Shown here piece by piece: positions 47,178-57,810 of a stretch of DNA of 64,000 nucleotides. Origin of the DNA: Dactylis glomerata (lineage: Eukaryota > Streptophyta > Magnoliopsida > Poales > Poaceae). The notes beneath the pieces were generated by a model. It made no database searches, was not told the DNA's origin, and saw only the letters and a program-made list of their open reading frames with translations. The stretch lies in contig QXEO01000339.1 of assembly GCA_007115705.1 (NCBI GenBank), positions 2,498,191-2,562,190 on the forward strand. The letters are read 5' to 3'. Each line of letters starts with the position of its first letter. Position 1 is the stretch's first letter. A program made the position numbers and the translations under genes.

Positions 47178-48896
47178 ATGGTGGCCGGTGTTATGGAGAC
47201 AGTTCAGACGGATGTATCGGATTTTTATCAAGCTCGTTGGCTGGGCGAGGCAGATGAAGCACCCATTTTTAACCCTGCTGCTGTTGCTGCAACCCGAGCA
47301 TTGGGAGGTTTGAGAAGACTTTGGCTAAAGTTTGATGCTACGCCACAAGAATATTTAGCATGGGAGGAGGTGATGGTCCGTTGGTGACTGCCACGTTCTC
47401 AAGATTACGGGCAAATTACTTCTTACAATGCAGCTGTTGCTCGCTTTGATCAAACAACTACTGCTTGGTGGAAACGTGCCAGGTATGATATGCACCAAAA
47501 AGGCCAGAGTTTCACCTGCAGTTGGGAAGAATTGAAGAGTCTTTTAAGGTAGCGTTTCGTGCCAACAGATTGTATGGTAGAGCAGCCCAGTCGGGCTACG
47601 ACCACAATTGTACCTTCTGTGGATACGAAGGCTGATGTTGGCAAGGATGTCATGAGAGAGGTTGAACCATTGACTGGGCTGAATATGCAACTCAAGCGGG
47701 TACATGATGCGGCTTACATAGCAGTTGACAAGGGTCAGCGTTGGAGTTTATTTCAAACACAGTGCATGATCAAGGGCAAAGCCTGTAAGCTCATGGTGGA
47801 TGGTGGTAGCTACTGTAATGGCATCAGTAAGGCTGTGGTGTCGACTTTGGGTTTGTCGGCATGGCATATTCCTGAACCTAAGCATGTTGCATGGTTAAAT
47901 AGTTGCGGTATGCTAAAAGTTACTCATAAGGTATGTGTGCCATTTACAGTTGGTGATTATGTTGATGAGGTCGAGTGCGATGTGTTGCCATTGGAGGTAT
48001 GTGGAATGTTACTTGGACGTCCATGGCAGTATGATCGCAATGTTACTCATGCTGGGAGAGCAAATACATATTCTTTTATACATGATGGCAAACAGCGGAC
48101 TTTGAAACCTATGCAGGATGATCACATAAAGTCTGATGTTGAGCTGGTGGTACACAAGGAGAAGTTGCGCAAGGGTAAGCCAAAATCTGGGCTAGCTACG
48201 TCGCAACCTGAGGAGCATGATGCGAAGAGCATCAATGGTGATATTGTTTCAGCCAAGCCTGTAGATGACAAGCCAGTTGTTCTTGTTAGTGACAAGCCGG
48301 TTGAAGTCAAGCCTCATATAGATGAAGGGAAGGATATGTCACCATGTATTCCATGTGTTCCACTTCCAGTTCGTGTTGACATGGGTGTTCAGACCGATGG
48401 CGGTGGTGCTGATCGTGTTCCGGTGCATATGGTGCCGCGGGTAGTCAGCCACAGTTTTGTGAGAACACCTTGGAGACGTTTTATTGGAGCAGCAGTGCAT
48501 GTGCATACAGGCAAAGATGGACGTGTACGTCAGTTGTGTGGCCTGGGCATTACTACTTTGCAGGGTCGTGCTAAGCAGGTTCATATTCAGCAATGCAAGG
48601 TTCCAGCAAGGATTGAGAAGAAGAAGGTGGAGGCGCCTAAGCACAAGTTTATTTGGCGAAGAAAAGAGGTGCAACCACCTAGGGCTGTATCAAGTCGAGC
48701 AGGCCAAGAGGGAGGATATGGTGAGGAAGGCAAGCAAGACTTGAAGACGGCAAATATGCATGGTGCTATTGTTGATATTCTGCCACCTTTTCGAGCAGAC
48801 CCTCACGCGTTGGGGACAACGCTTTTTGAAGGGGGGGAGGATGATATGGGCACGAAGGAGGAGGTGAAGCCCAATTTCAAGACTCCACCAAGATGA
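47178..48896 (+). pseudogene. N3 gag-protease-like protein with unique C-terminal domain
   Basis: Same architecture as the N2 protein. The likely start is ATG 47178. Gag-like part LWLKFDATPQEYLAWEEVMV, then TGA at 47385-47387 and a TAG near 47550 before RFVPTDC; downstream the frame is open to 48896. Protease-like domain CKLMVDGGSYCNGISKAVV and MLLGRPWQYDRN; then the domain with VDMGVQTD, RVVSHSFVRTPWRRFIGAAV, RQLCGLGITTLQGRAKQV and FIWRRKEVQPP shared with N2. The last 18 codons lie in the 3' LTR and end EEVKPNFKTPPR, similar to N1. No zinc knuckle, RT or IN. Decay is confined to the gag half. Confidence 0.85.
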
Positions 48897-49400
48897 GGGA
48901 AGCTCATTGCATATTGGCACGCCAGGACGACCTACGATATGAGATAATTTAGTCTAAGGTTGTGTCAGCAATTTATATACCTGCTTATGTTATTTCGTGT
49001 GTCAGGTCATGTTATGGGCCACTTAGGTTTATTTGTGTTTTGGGTTTGGGTCTGTCCAAGCCCAACAGTTTTCTGGCCATCTATATAAGGAGGCCAGCAG
49101 TTTAGGGTTTAGGGAGTTCAGTTGTTTAGTCAAAAACCATCGTGTGCTCCACCATGTATCATCCCTCCGGGGAAACGGCGCTGCCGTGTTATCTAATAAA
49201 GATTGCTGCGAGGTTTCTTGTGTTCATCAAGAATTATCAGGCTCAGGTTTGAGGCATGGTGATCTTCATCACGTTGCTTGCTGGATTTGTTCCTCTTCTT
49301 CAGGTGACGTTCTTCGCGTTATTGGAAGATTTATATCCGGGTAGACTCGCTGTGAAAGATCGGGACAAAACTCCAAGGATCACCGGCGTGATCCTTATCA
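48842..49400 (+). repeat. N3 3' LTR
   Basis: 559 bp, directly after the polypurine tract GAAGGGGGGGAGGA. Confidence 0.93.
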
Positions 49401-49405
49401 GCTAA

Positions 49406-49813
49406 TATAGCAAAGACCATATGCTCAACAAGGTAAACTTTTGCATTCATAGAAAGCTTTCAAAGATATATTCCTTCAGACAAAAGCATTATACAAAACA
49501 AGGGAGATAGTAAACATGATTAAATGGATCAACATATAGATGAGTGAAACATAACAACTCAAATGTTTGCTTTAGATAGATGGAAATAGGTTGACTCAAC
49601 ATAAAAGTAAAAGATAGGCCCTTCGCAGAGGGAAGCAGGGATTAAACATGTGCTAGAGCTTTTCATTTGTAAAATAGAGGTAAAAATTGTTTTGAGAGGT
49701 GGTTGCTTTTGTCAACGACTAGCAACGGAGTTCTTGATATCTTCCATACTAAACAAGTGAGAGCGGTTCCGAGATGTTTGATTAATTGGCACATTGGTGC
49801 TCTTTTATAGCTT
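49406..49813 (-). repeat. A1 duplicated 3' interior, part 2, ending at deletion junction
   Basis: Collinear with about 13039-13461 and stops matching at about 49813 (TATAGCTT), where S1 interior begins. No LTR end or TSD is present at this edge. Confidence 0.85.
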
Positions 49814-50843
49814 CGCCTCTGAACGTGGTTGTGATTCTACGTCAACAACTCGCCTACCTCTACATCGTCGACATCAACTTGACTACGGCCGTGCCGACTA
49901 CACCGCACCCGACAAAAGCTAAGTTTTCCTCTTCCAAGAGTCGATTTTTATTTACTTTTGCCGCAGCCGATAGTCGGGGGCTCCACCATTCAAAATCATC
50001 TTGCATATCATTGACTTCGAAAAATTGCGAAAGCCCTAGTAGCTGGCGTTCCTTGTCGAATACTTGACAATTTAGTTTACAGTCGCAGAAGCTCGACTAA
50101 CGGTTGGCAAGGCACAAACCTTGGGCGTCAGGCTAACGAAAAGGCTTAGCAAGTATCTTGAAATTCAAATGCGGCAAATGCATCACATTACGTCTGACCT
50201 GAGTAGCTGATCGAGCCGTGAAGTGCATCAGGCTAACGAAAGGGTCTTACGTACGAGCAACAAAATTGCACAAAAAACATCAAGTTTTTATTTTACATAC
50301 TACATCATCATTACAATATGCAAACGCAATATTTCTTCGAGAGACAAAGTATTTCATAACTCTTCATATTTTCTACAGGAGCCAAACTTCTTCGAGTAGT
50401 ACAACTTGAGTCTATGCTCAGCTACAAGTACCCAAACATAGACTCGGGGGCTACTCCCATCGGGAGCGCTGGCCGCGCACCCAATAGATAATCAATTTCG
50501 AGAAAGAATTCGAGAAAAGGAGATGAAGAAGAAGAAAATTGGAGCCTATGATCGACTACAAGTATCCGACCATAGCCTCGGGGGCTACTCCCGTCGGGAG
50601 AGCAGATTCAAGAACTCGATGATTTCGTCCATTGCATTAGCCAAGTCGAAGATTGAAGAAATCGAAGTCTGAAGAAGTCGAAGATTGAAGAAATTAAAGT
50701 CAAATATTGAAGAAATCAAAGATTGAAGAAATCAAAGTTTGAAGAAGTCGAAGATTGAAGAAGTTGAAGTTTCAAGAAGTCAAAGATTTGAAGTTTGGAG
50801 ACTCAACCCGAGTCTGCGACTCGAATTGAGTCTCGGGGGCTAC
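49814..50843 (+). other. S1 right interior
   Basis: About 1 kb with no domain I recognise. The motif CTCGGGGGCTAC occurs three times (about 50452, 50578 and 50832); the first two are followed by TCCCATCGGGAG or TCCCGTCGGGAG and the last abuts the 3' LTR as polypurine tract. Short frames (49786-50067, 50218-50409) are unsupported. Confidence 0.6.
50641..50800 (+). repeat. short GAAG-type tandem repeat array in S1
   Basis: About eight imperfect units of 15-21 bp around the core AAGTCGAAGATTGAAGAA, just before the S1 polypurine tract. Minisatellite-like, with no spacers. Confidence 0.8.
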
Positions 50844-51302
50844 TGACATGGATATGCCCTTTGGGTACCCACGGATTAGTATACCGGGTCCAGCCCATTA
50901 AGAAGGTGGACTGGAACAAGGACTCGAAGATTGACTTGGAGACGAAGAAGGAAGGTTCCAATACATATTCGACTAGGGCACTTGTAAAACCTTAGCCCGG
51001 TTGCATATATAAAGCCAGGCAGGGGCGCCCCTAGAGGGACAACTTACAATGTCGACATCGAGAGATAGAACATACAAGATAGATTTGACATAGACTAGAT
51101 ACACAAATCCGTCTACGGCGGCTCCCTATAAACACCATTGTGATCATATACTAGATTGCTAGCAGGATGTAGCGATCCTCCACCGCGGGGACGTGAACCT
51201 GGGTACGTCGTGTGCCAATCTTGATCCCGGAATATCTAGTCGTCGCTCTTCCCCTGATCCTAAGTCCTTCATCTAGGACATTTGTCGAGTTAACCCTCGT
51301 CA
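50844..51302 (+). repeat. S1 3' LTR
   Basis: 459 bp, followed by TSD GGACC and T2 pol. About 15 differences from the 5' LTR by eye. Confidence 0.9.
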
Positions 51303-51307
51303 GGACC

Positions 51308-53460
51308 CTTCTAAGGTAGCTGCTATGACAGAATGGGAACCACCTAAGAATGTGGGAGAAATTTGTAGTTTCTTATGATTGGCTGGATACTACTGGAGGT
51401 TCATCGAAAACTTCTCCAAGATTGCCAAACCTATGACGAAACTACTGAAGAAATAAAATAAGTTTGTGTGGACTGAGGCCTGTGAAAGTAGCTTTCAAGA
51501 ACTAAAGAAGAGACTAGTGTCTGCTCCAGTATTGTGCTTATTAGATCTGGAGAAAAAATTCCAAGTTTACTATGATGCATCTCGCCAAGGTTTGGGAAGT
51601 GTGTTGATGCAAGGTGGCAGAGTGGCCGCACATGCCTCTAGGCCACTCAAGAAACATGAAACTAATTACCCAACCCATGACCTTGAGTTAGCATCGGTAG
51701 TGCATGCCTTGAAGACATGGAGACATTATCTTATGGGTAAACCATGTGAAGTGTTCACTGACCACAAGAGTTTGAAATACATCTTTACCCAGAAGGATCT
51801 GAACATGAGGCAAAGAAGATGGTTGGAACTTATCAAGGACTACGATCTGAGTTTACAATACCACCCAGGTAAAGCAAACGTCATAGCCGATGCACTAAGC
51901 CGTAAAGTCTATGTGAACTATCTATCAACAAAAGAGTTACCAGAAGACCTGTGCAAAGGTTTGAGGGACCTTAGCTTGGAAGTGGTACCAAAAGGATATG
52001 TAGCCTCACTGGTAGTACGACCTACACTGATAGACAGACTACGAGAAGCTTAGAAAGGAGACCAAGAGTTAGAGAAAATCAAGGACGCCTTTAAGGAAGG
52101 TAAAGCAAATGGCTTCCATGAAGATGAGCAAGGAACCATCTGGTTCGAGAAGCGGATCTGTGTAGCCAATGATCCCGATCTTAGGAAGCTGATTTTCCAA
52201 CAAGCCCATGAGACGCCGTATTCCATTCATCCTAGTAATACCAAGGTGTATATGGATGTGAAGGACAGGTTCTGGTGGAACAATATGAAGCGAGACATTG
52301 CTGAATATATAGCCAAGATGTATGCTGCAGGGTGAAAGCGGAACACCAAAAGCCTGCAGGACTTCTTCAACCATTGAAAGTGCCCGACTGGAAGTGGGAT
52401 CAAATCGGTATGGATTTCATCACGGGTTTACCCAGGACAAAATCCGGGTACGATTCAATCTGGGTAGTAGTGGATCATTTGACCAAGGTAGCCCACTTTA
52501 TACCGGTAAAGACCACCTATACTAGTGCCAAGTTGGCAGATATTTACATGAAGAGAATTGTATGCCTTCATGGAGTTCCGAAGAGTATAGTGTCTGATAG
52601 GGGTACCCAATTTACCTCACATTTTTGGAAGCAACTTCATGAGACCTTGGAACGAGACTGGAATTCAGCACAGCATTCCACCCGCAAACTGATTGTCAAA
52701 CAGAGAGAGTAAATCAGGTCTTGGAGGATATGTTGAGACCATGTGCTTTGGATTATGGATCCAGATGGGATGATAACTTACCCTACACAGAGTTCTCTTA
52801 CAATAATAGTTATCAAGCCAATATCGAAATGGCTCTATTCAAAGCTTTGTATGGGAAGAAATATACTACACCATTGTTATGGAGTGGTGTAGGAGAACAT
52901 AGTTTCCTTGGGCCCGATATCATCCAAGAAGCGGAAGAGAAAGTTAAACTAATTAAGGACAGATTGAAGATAGGCCAGTCTAGACAGAAAAGCTACGCAG
53001 ACAATAAGCGTAGAGAGGTCACCTATGAAGCAGGAGATAGAGCCTATCTTAGGGTGTCTCCTCTTCAAGGAGTCAAGAGATTTGGAATCAAAGGGAAACT
53101 AGCCCCACGATTCATAGGCCCATTTAAGGTCTTGTCTCATAAAGGAGAAGTGGCCTATGAATTAGAATTAACGGAGATTCTTTCAGCCGTACACAATGTG
53201 TTCCACGTTAGTCAGCTGAAAAAGTGTCAGCCTGAAATGTCAGAAAAACCACTAAATGATATTGTACCTCTCGAAGAAGTACAACTGGAGAGTGATTTAG
53301 ACTTACGAGGAGAAGCCAATCAAGATATTAGAGACTGCAGAAAGAACTACTCGCACCAAAATCATCAAGTTCTGCAGAGTGTAGTGGAGTCATCACACCG
53401 AGGAAGAAGCCACTTGGGAACATGAAGAAAACCTTCAGGAAGATCACCCTCACCTATTTG
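51308..53460 (+). pseudogene. T2 RT end, RNase H and integrase with broken chromodomain
   Basis: Continues the RT interrupted at 10443. RT thumb (LAGYYWRFIENFSKI), RNase H (QVYYDASRQGLGSVLMQ; TDHKSLKYIFTQKDLN; HPGKANVIADALSRK), integrase zinc region (about 52150-52340), IGMDFITGLPRTKSGYDS, IVSDRGTQFT, and after a frameshift near 52660 the C-terminal part (YGSRWDDNLPYTEFSYNNSY; GKLAPRFIGPFKVL). The chromodomain near 53340-53460 is visible but out of frame. Stops: TGA about 51377, TAA about 51454, TAG about 52052; a frameshift near 52330. T1 holds an intact relative of this region at 1-996. Confidence 0.92.
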
Positions 53461-53471
53461 CTAGCCTTTCC

Positions 53472-53509
53472 GAAGCTCGAGGGCGAGCTTCATCTTAAGG
53501 GGGTTAGTC
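53472..53509 (+). other. T2 pre-LTR hairpin and polypurine tract
   Basis: Perfect 8-bp stem GAAGCTCG (53472-53479) with CGAGCTTC (53484-53491), loop AGGG, then AAGGGGGTTAGTC and the LTR start at 53510; the gap is 18 nt. Compared with T1 one stem pair is T-A versus G-C with both sides changed. Confidence 0.8.
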
Positions 53510-56500
53510 TGTAACATCCCTAAATTTTAAAAATTTAAAAATTCATTCATAGCATTCATATCATATGCATAACATTGCATTTGAATACAAATTTCAACAA
53601 GTTATTCAAAGAGTTATATTTTATTGTCAAAAACCCACTTTTTAAGTTCCATTTGGATAGAGAATGTTTTTTTAAAGCCTTGGTTCTGATTTGAATACGA
53701 ATTAGAATTCAAATAAAATTGTTTCAAAATAAAATAGAAAAGAAGAAGCAGAGAAAAACAAAGAAAATAGAAAAGGGCCTCGGGGAATCAAACTAGCCTA
53801 GTCACCGAAGCGGCCCAAGGCCCAGCAAGCCTTTCCCCTGAACTGTTACCCTCTCCCTCTCTTTCTCTCTCTGGCACGTGGGTCCCACCTGCCAGGGCAA
53901 CTTCTTCTTCCTCCTCTGGCCGAGATCACCGCATGAGTAAACGCGCCATTCCTGCTCCTTCAATTGCATTCATGCGCGGCCGTTTCTTGCTCGCTTCGGG
54001 CGCTATAAGAAGGCCTCCCTCTCCCTTGAATTTCCCCTAGACAATCGCTTAGTAACACCACCAAGCAGCTCGCAGCAGAGCTTGCAACGCCGCAGACTCC
54101 GATGAGCTTCGACGGTGATTGCGGTGAGCTCCGATGACCCCGAGCCCTCTCTTCGGTCCTATCCTCCCTAACTTTTCCCTGCACACCTCACTGACATGTT
54201 TTCCTGCTCGAATGCATCCTGGTTCAAGCAGAGCATCCACAAACCGAAGTCCCTATTCGCTGGAGCATCGCTAGCGAGCGATTCTGGCCATCCCCTTTTT
54301 CCTCTTCGTCTGCAACCTCGCCAGCAAGTTCGCCTCGCTGCGCTGAGCTCACAGGTAATTTCCATGCTCCCTAATTCCCCCAGTATTGCTCATAACACTC
54401 GATGCCGACGCATCATCGGCGAGATCTAGACGTCGGTGGCGAGCTCCCAGGCCGACCGAAACCCTAATGCCTCAGATCCGTTGGATCTAGATCTGGATCT
54501 GAGGGCCCCAATCTATCCACTTACCGAATCGGTACGGGTAGATCTGAGCCGCTTAGATAAGGTTAGATCTAACAGCCCAGAACCTGAATCTGCCCAAAAC
54601 GGTATCAGCCAATCAAAACATTCCATGTGTCAGCCCCTGGTTTAACCCCGAATTCAAATTTTGTTTTTAAATCAGATTTTGTTCAAAACTTCAGAAATTC
54701 ATATCTTTCAAACCACTTGTCCAAAAATTACAAATTTCATATCCTTGGAAATCTTATGAAGTGTAGAAGCCATTGGTAGGATCAAATCACCATGTTCCAG
54801 TATAAAATCTAGAATGATTTTCAAATTGAATTAAACCTTTATTTTTAGTGATTAATTCATATCTTTTTTTTTCAAGTCCAAAAATTATATTTTTGTAGTC
54901 TCTAGTTTCCTATGGACTTGTAGATCATTATGGAACCAGAAATACTCAAACTTGTATTGTGCACAAACTTGGTGCACTGAAATCTATGCAAACCACTATT
55001 TTGGGAAATAAATAAAAATCTACAATGGCTTCAAAATTGTTTCCACTTGCATTAATTTAGTTTTACTAAAACCTATCATCTGAGCACCTAATAAACAACA
55101 ATTTTCCCACAACATAAGTAGTGGGAAATTAAAAGGTCATTTGCATACATGCATACATGTCTATGATTGCCACATGCCAAGCTATGTGTTTATTGCTTGT
55201 AATCTTGTCTTGTTTAGATTGTGAAGAAGAAGTGAACTACCCTTGTGAGTGTTGGGAGTGTACTGGTTGTTGCCAAGGCAAGTGACACACATGTCTTCTA
55301 CATATTTTTACTATTGCATTAGTGATTTCTAGTAGTATGCATGATAGGTGGAATCTACCAACTGTTTATAAAGTGCTTAGATCCTAGTAGTGTATAGCTA
55401 CCCCCAAAACCCCACTTGTTAGGATGCTAAATACTTTGAAAATATATTGATGCCATGGTATGATCACTTTGTTAAAGTTGTTTTGATGACAAACTAATAA
55501 CTTCAACTAAAATGAATCACCTGGGTGGATCAATTTGTTGATGGAGGTGCAGTTGAGGGCCTCCTAGGGCCTCATGCCTCGTAGAGGGTGGGGTGAACCT
55601 TAGGAGTACACTTGTGGTTTGCCACCTAGGATTAAAGAGATTACCAAGTCTTCTATGCTTTAGAGTACTTCCAGTGCAGCCTTATGACATTATGGGCTCT
55701 GTCTTGATTAAGTAAGTTGTGGGGGTTCAGCCATGAGTACTGACAGTGGGTGGTATTTGGGTACTGTCAGGCTCGTTTGGTTGAATTCTCCTTCATAAAG
55801 GTCTTGTCTCATTCTATATGGGTAAAATGAGTCTTAAGGTGAAAGTGCACAAGCCCTGCATGGTGTAAAACCTAATCGATTAGCCGTGTCCATGGTCATG
55901 GACAATTGAGTCTCTATACATGGAATGTATGGAAGAATCTCATCACCGTTTCTGAATGATTAAAATTTTGACTAGAAACCCTTAGGGAGGAGCACAGGGC
56001 TATGCACTCCGAGGGGTGGTGGTTTCTGTTGTTCTAACTTTGTTGAGTTGCACCCAGAGCTACATAACTTGCAACTATGTAGTATTTGGGGGTTATTTTG
56101 ACCCTTAAAGAATAAAATTTTGAGAGAAAAGTTTTACAAATAATTATAGGGCAAAATTGGCTTTATGCAAAGTTAGCCAAGAGATCCACCAGCCAGATAT
56201 CATGTGGTAAAGATCATCACAATATCCACCAAACATGTGTCATTTGCCAGTACGTCATTGTACTGACCCCTTCAATGGGGCTGCATATTCAAATGTGTAG
56301 GTTGTTCTGATGAGGAGTGATGATGGGAGTCTCGGACCTACATACCAACATGTTTGCCTGTGGCAACTGCTGACGATGGAGGCTCACTGCTATTTGTTTT
56401 CCATTGTGCTTACTTTATGATGAACTTTGTGTTTGATGCTAGCCCAGGTGGCTATGCGATCTTGTAAGGTTTAAAAGACTCGATAGTCGGGATCAACATT

Positions 56501-56616
56501 GTAATAATTGTAACTATTTGCTATGAATGCTATATTTTGTTCTGTGGTGCTATCAATGATCCAGGGAATAGCACATACACAATTGTGCTACCTTTTTCAA
56601 AATGTAGGATGCTACA
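53510..56616 (+). repeat. T2 LTR (about 3.1 kb)
   Basis: Starts TGTAACATCCC and ends GGATGCTACA. It acts both as 3' LTR of the pol at its left and as 5' LTR of the leader and gag at its right. TATA-like TATAAG at 54004-54009 in a GC-rich part. Its U5 half is recognisably homologous to the L1 LTR (for example AACTTCAACTAAAATGAA with CACCTGGGTGGAT at about 55500-55531 against the minus strand near 22890-22920). No coding signal. Confidence 0.85.
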
Positions 56617-56619
56617 AAA

Positions 56620-56631
56620 TGGTATCAGAGC
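56620..56631 (+). other. T2 primer-binding site and leader
   Basis: TGGTATCAGAGC three bases after the LTR, followed by ATAGTGTTGCCTGTAGGATC as in L1. Initiator Met-tRNA type. Confidence 0.9.
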
Positions 56632-56798
56632 ATAGTGTTGCCTGTAGGATCGAGAAACTAGGATTGGAAAACCATAGGACTAAACTTTACTTAAAATTGT
56701 TTATGAAAAGTTTTTCTTTTATTCATGTCTAAATTATTAAATTCATTTCAAACTTTTTCTTGTTCTAACCTTGTCCCTTCCTTTTCAAAAAAAATTAG

Positions 56799-57555
56799 AT
56801 GGACCGCTACGATCACCGAGTGGTTGCCGGACTTGGAGGTTACTGTTTTAGCAAGACCCTACTAGAACTTTCCGACTTCGTTGGAATTCCACTGCTGGAG
56901 TTTCGAGGCAGGAGAGTGTACAAGGAGTACGGCCTAGAGAACTGGGAGATTCAAACCATCATCCAAGGCCGTGAAGGAGATCCAGAAGACCCAACTATGG
57001 ATTTCACCAATGCATATACAGATTGGAGCAACTCAGTGGAAATAGACATGTAAGGGGGCTGTGGCGCGCATCTGCCACAAATACCACCACTGTTTCTCCT
57101 CGACTACACCTTAATACCTCTTCGGACAAGCACAGAGTCCCACTCTATTCCTCAGACTTACATGACTGAGAGAGTACATCGCCGTTAACACGGAGAACAC
57201 TCTGAAGAAACAGATCTTATTGATGGATAAGTTCAGAGAAGCAATGGATATCACTAGCCAGAGGATCATAACAGCAGAGTCGTGTCTTGTAGTGTTGGAC
57301 ATCAAGAGGACCGAGCTAAAGAATGAAAATGAAGCCCGGAAGAAGAAGAAGCTAGCTGAATATGAAGCCAAAGACCAAGCGGAGGAAGACCCCGAAAAAC
57401 TTACCCTATACAACACTGAAGGTGAAGAAATCACCATAGATGAGTGGGAAGCAAGTGCAGTCAAGAAGGCGAAGGAAGCTAGAGAGGCTAGGCTAGAAAC
57501 AAAGCGCCGCAAGACACTTCCACTTGCATGCCTCACTAGGGTCAAGAGACATTAG
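56799..57555 (+). pseudogene. T2 accessory ORF upstream of gag, broken
   Basis: The first piece (ATG 56799, 84 codons) starts 168 nt after the PBS and reads VYKEYGLENWEIQTIIQGRE before a TAA at 57051-57053. A second piece in another frame (57220-57555) is Lys/Glu-rich and probably helical (ENEARKKKKLAEYEAKDQAE; EWEASAVKKAKEAREARLET). Between them stops occur in all useful frames. The position and the VYK/Trp-Gln pattern match the intact L1 frame 28778-29368. Gag follows at 57811. I know no named family; an element-specific leader protein is the simplest reading. Confidence 0.5.
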
Positions 57556-57810
57556 AAGTCCACCATTATTTGTAATAAATTGAGTACTCATTTGTATTGC
57601 CTTACCCATGTTGGTATGGTAGTACCATCTACCTTAGTCGTGTTTCCAACCTTGAGTGTTTAAGTTTCAAAACTTATCAACAAAATCATCTTTGATGAAT
57701 TAATTGGTTATGCTTGTTTGTTGTATGGCTTGGTGAAATGTGCATCGGTAGGAATTTTCTCCTTTACTTCTATCTATCTATTTTCACACCCATGCTAAAA
57801 ACTATCCCAG

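Larger units (their letters stand above)
45674..49400 (+). mobile_element. N3, complete non-autonomous CRM-like LTR retrotransposon
   Basis: 3727 bp with equal 559-bp LTRs (45674-46232, 48842-49400) and TSD GCTAA (45669-45673, 49401-49405). Same family as N2 by LTR and protein. It has an initiator-Met PBS, a GC-rich leader, a gag-PR-like frame with two stops and a polypurine tract of seven G. No RT, RH or IN. By eye about 9 of 559 LTR sites differ. The paralogous empty site in A1 reads straight through GCTAA near 13034. Confidence 0.95.
11258..49813 (-). mobile_element. A1, Athila-type retrotransposon with extra tail, host of N2, L1, C1 and N3
   Basis: On the minus strand the order is: 3' internal tail (49813-45366, with N3), LTR (45365-36099, with C1), Asp-tRNA PBS, gag, PR, [L1], RT/RH, [N2], RNase H end and IN, coiled-coil ORF, polypurine tract, LTR (12745-11258). 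This is internal-LTR-internal-LTR, i.e. the remnant of a tandem pair. The left flank CTTCT (11253-11257) has no partner at the right edge, which is a deletion junction with S1 at about 49813. IN and RT motifs and the PBS place it in the Athila lineage, near the grass Sabrina/WHAM group by resemblance. The surviving gag-pol has three stops and one frameshift. Confidence 0.85.
10444..51302 (+). mobile_element. S1, small-LTR Tat-like element carrying A1
   Basis: 459-bp LTRs (TGACATGGATATGCC...ACCCTCRTCA) at 10444-10902 and 50844-51302 are flanked by the TSD GGACC (10439-10443 and 51303-51307). The orientation is set by a PBS-like site at the left LTR and a purine-rich CTCGGGGGCTAC at the right LTR. 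Only 350 bp of left interior (10903-11252) and about 1.03 kb of right interior (49814-50843) survive, with no pol domain. By eye the LTRs differ at about 15 of 459 sites. A1 is inserted near the 5' end, and part of the S1 interior was lost with the right end of A1. A Tat-lineage identity is inferred from the ends. Confidence 0.8.

Noticed and set aside
46371..47257. Long opposing frames in N3, and similar ones in N1 (6765-7210) and N2 (19151-19759)
   Set aside because: They lie in the GC-rich leaders between PBS and gag; the pattern is the same in three elements without conserved protein sequence.
50641..50800. Possible CRISPR-like array
   Set aside because: Units are imperfect and directly adjacent without unique spacers, and lie in a plant retrotransposon; it is a minisatellite.
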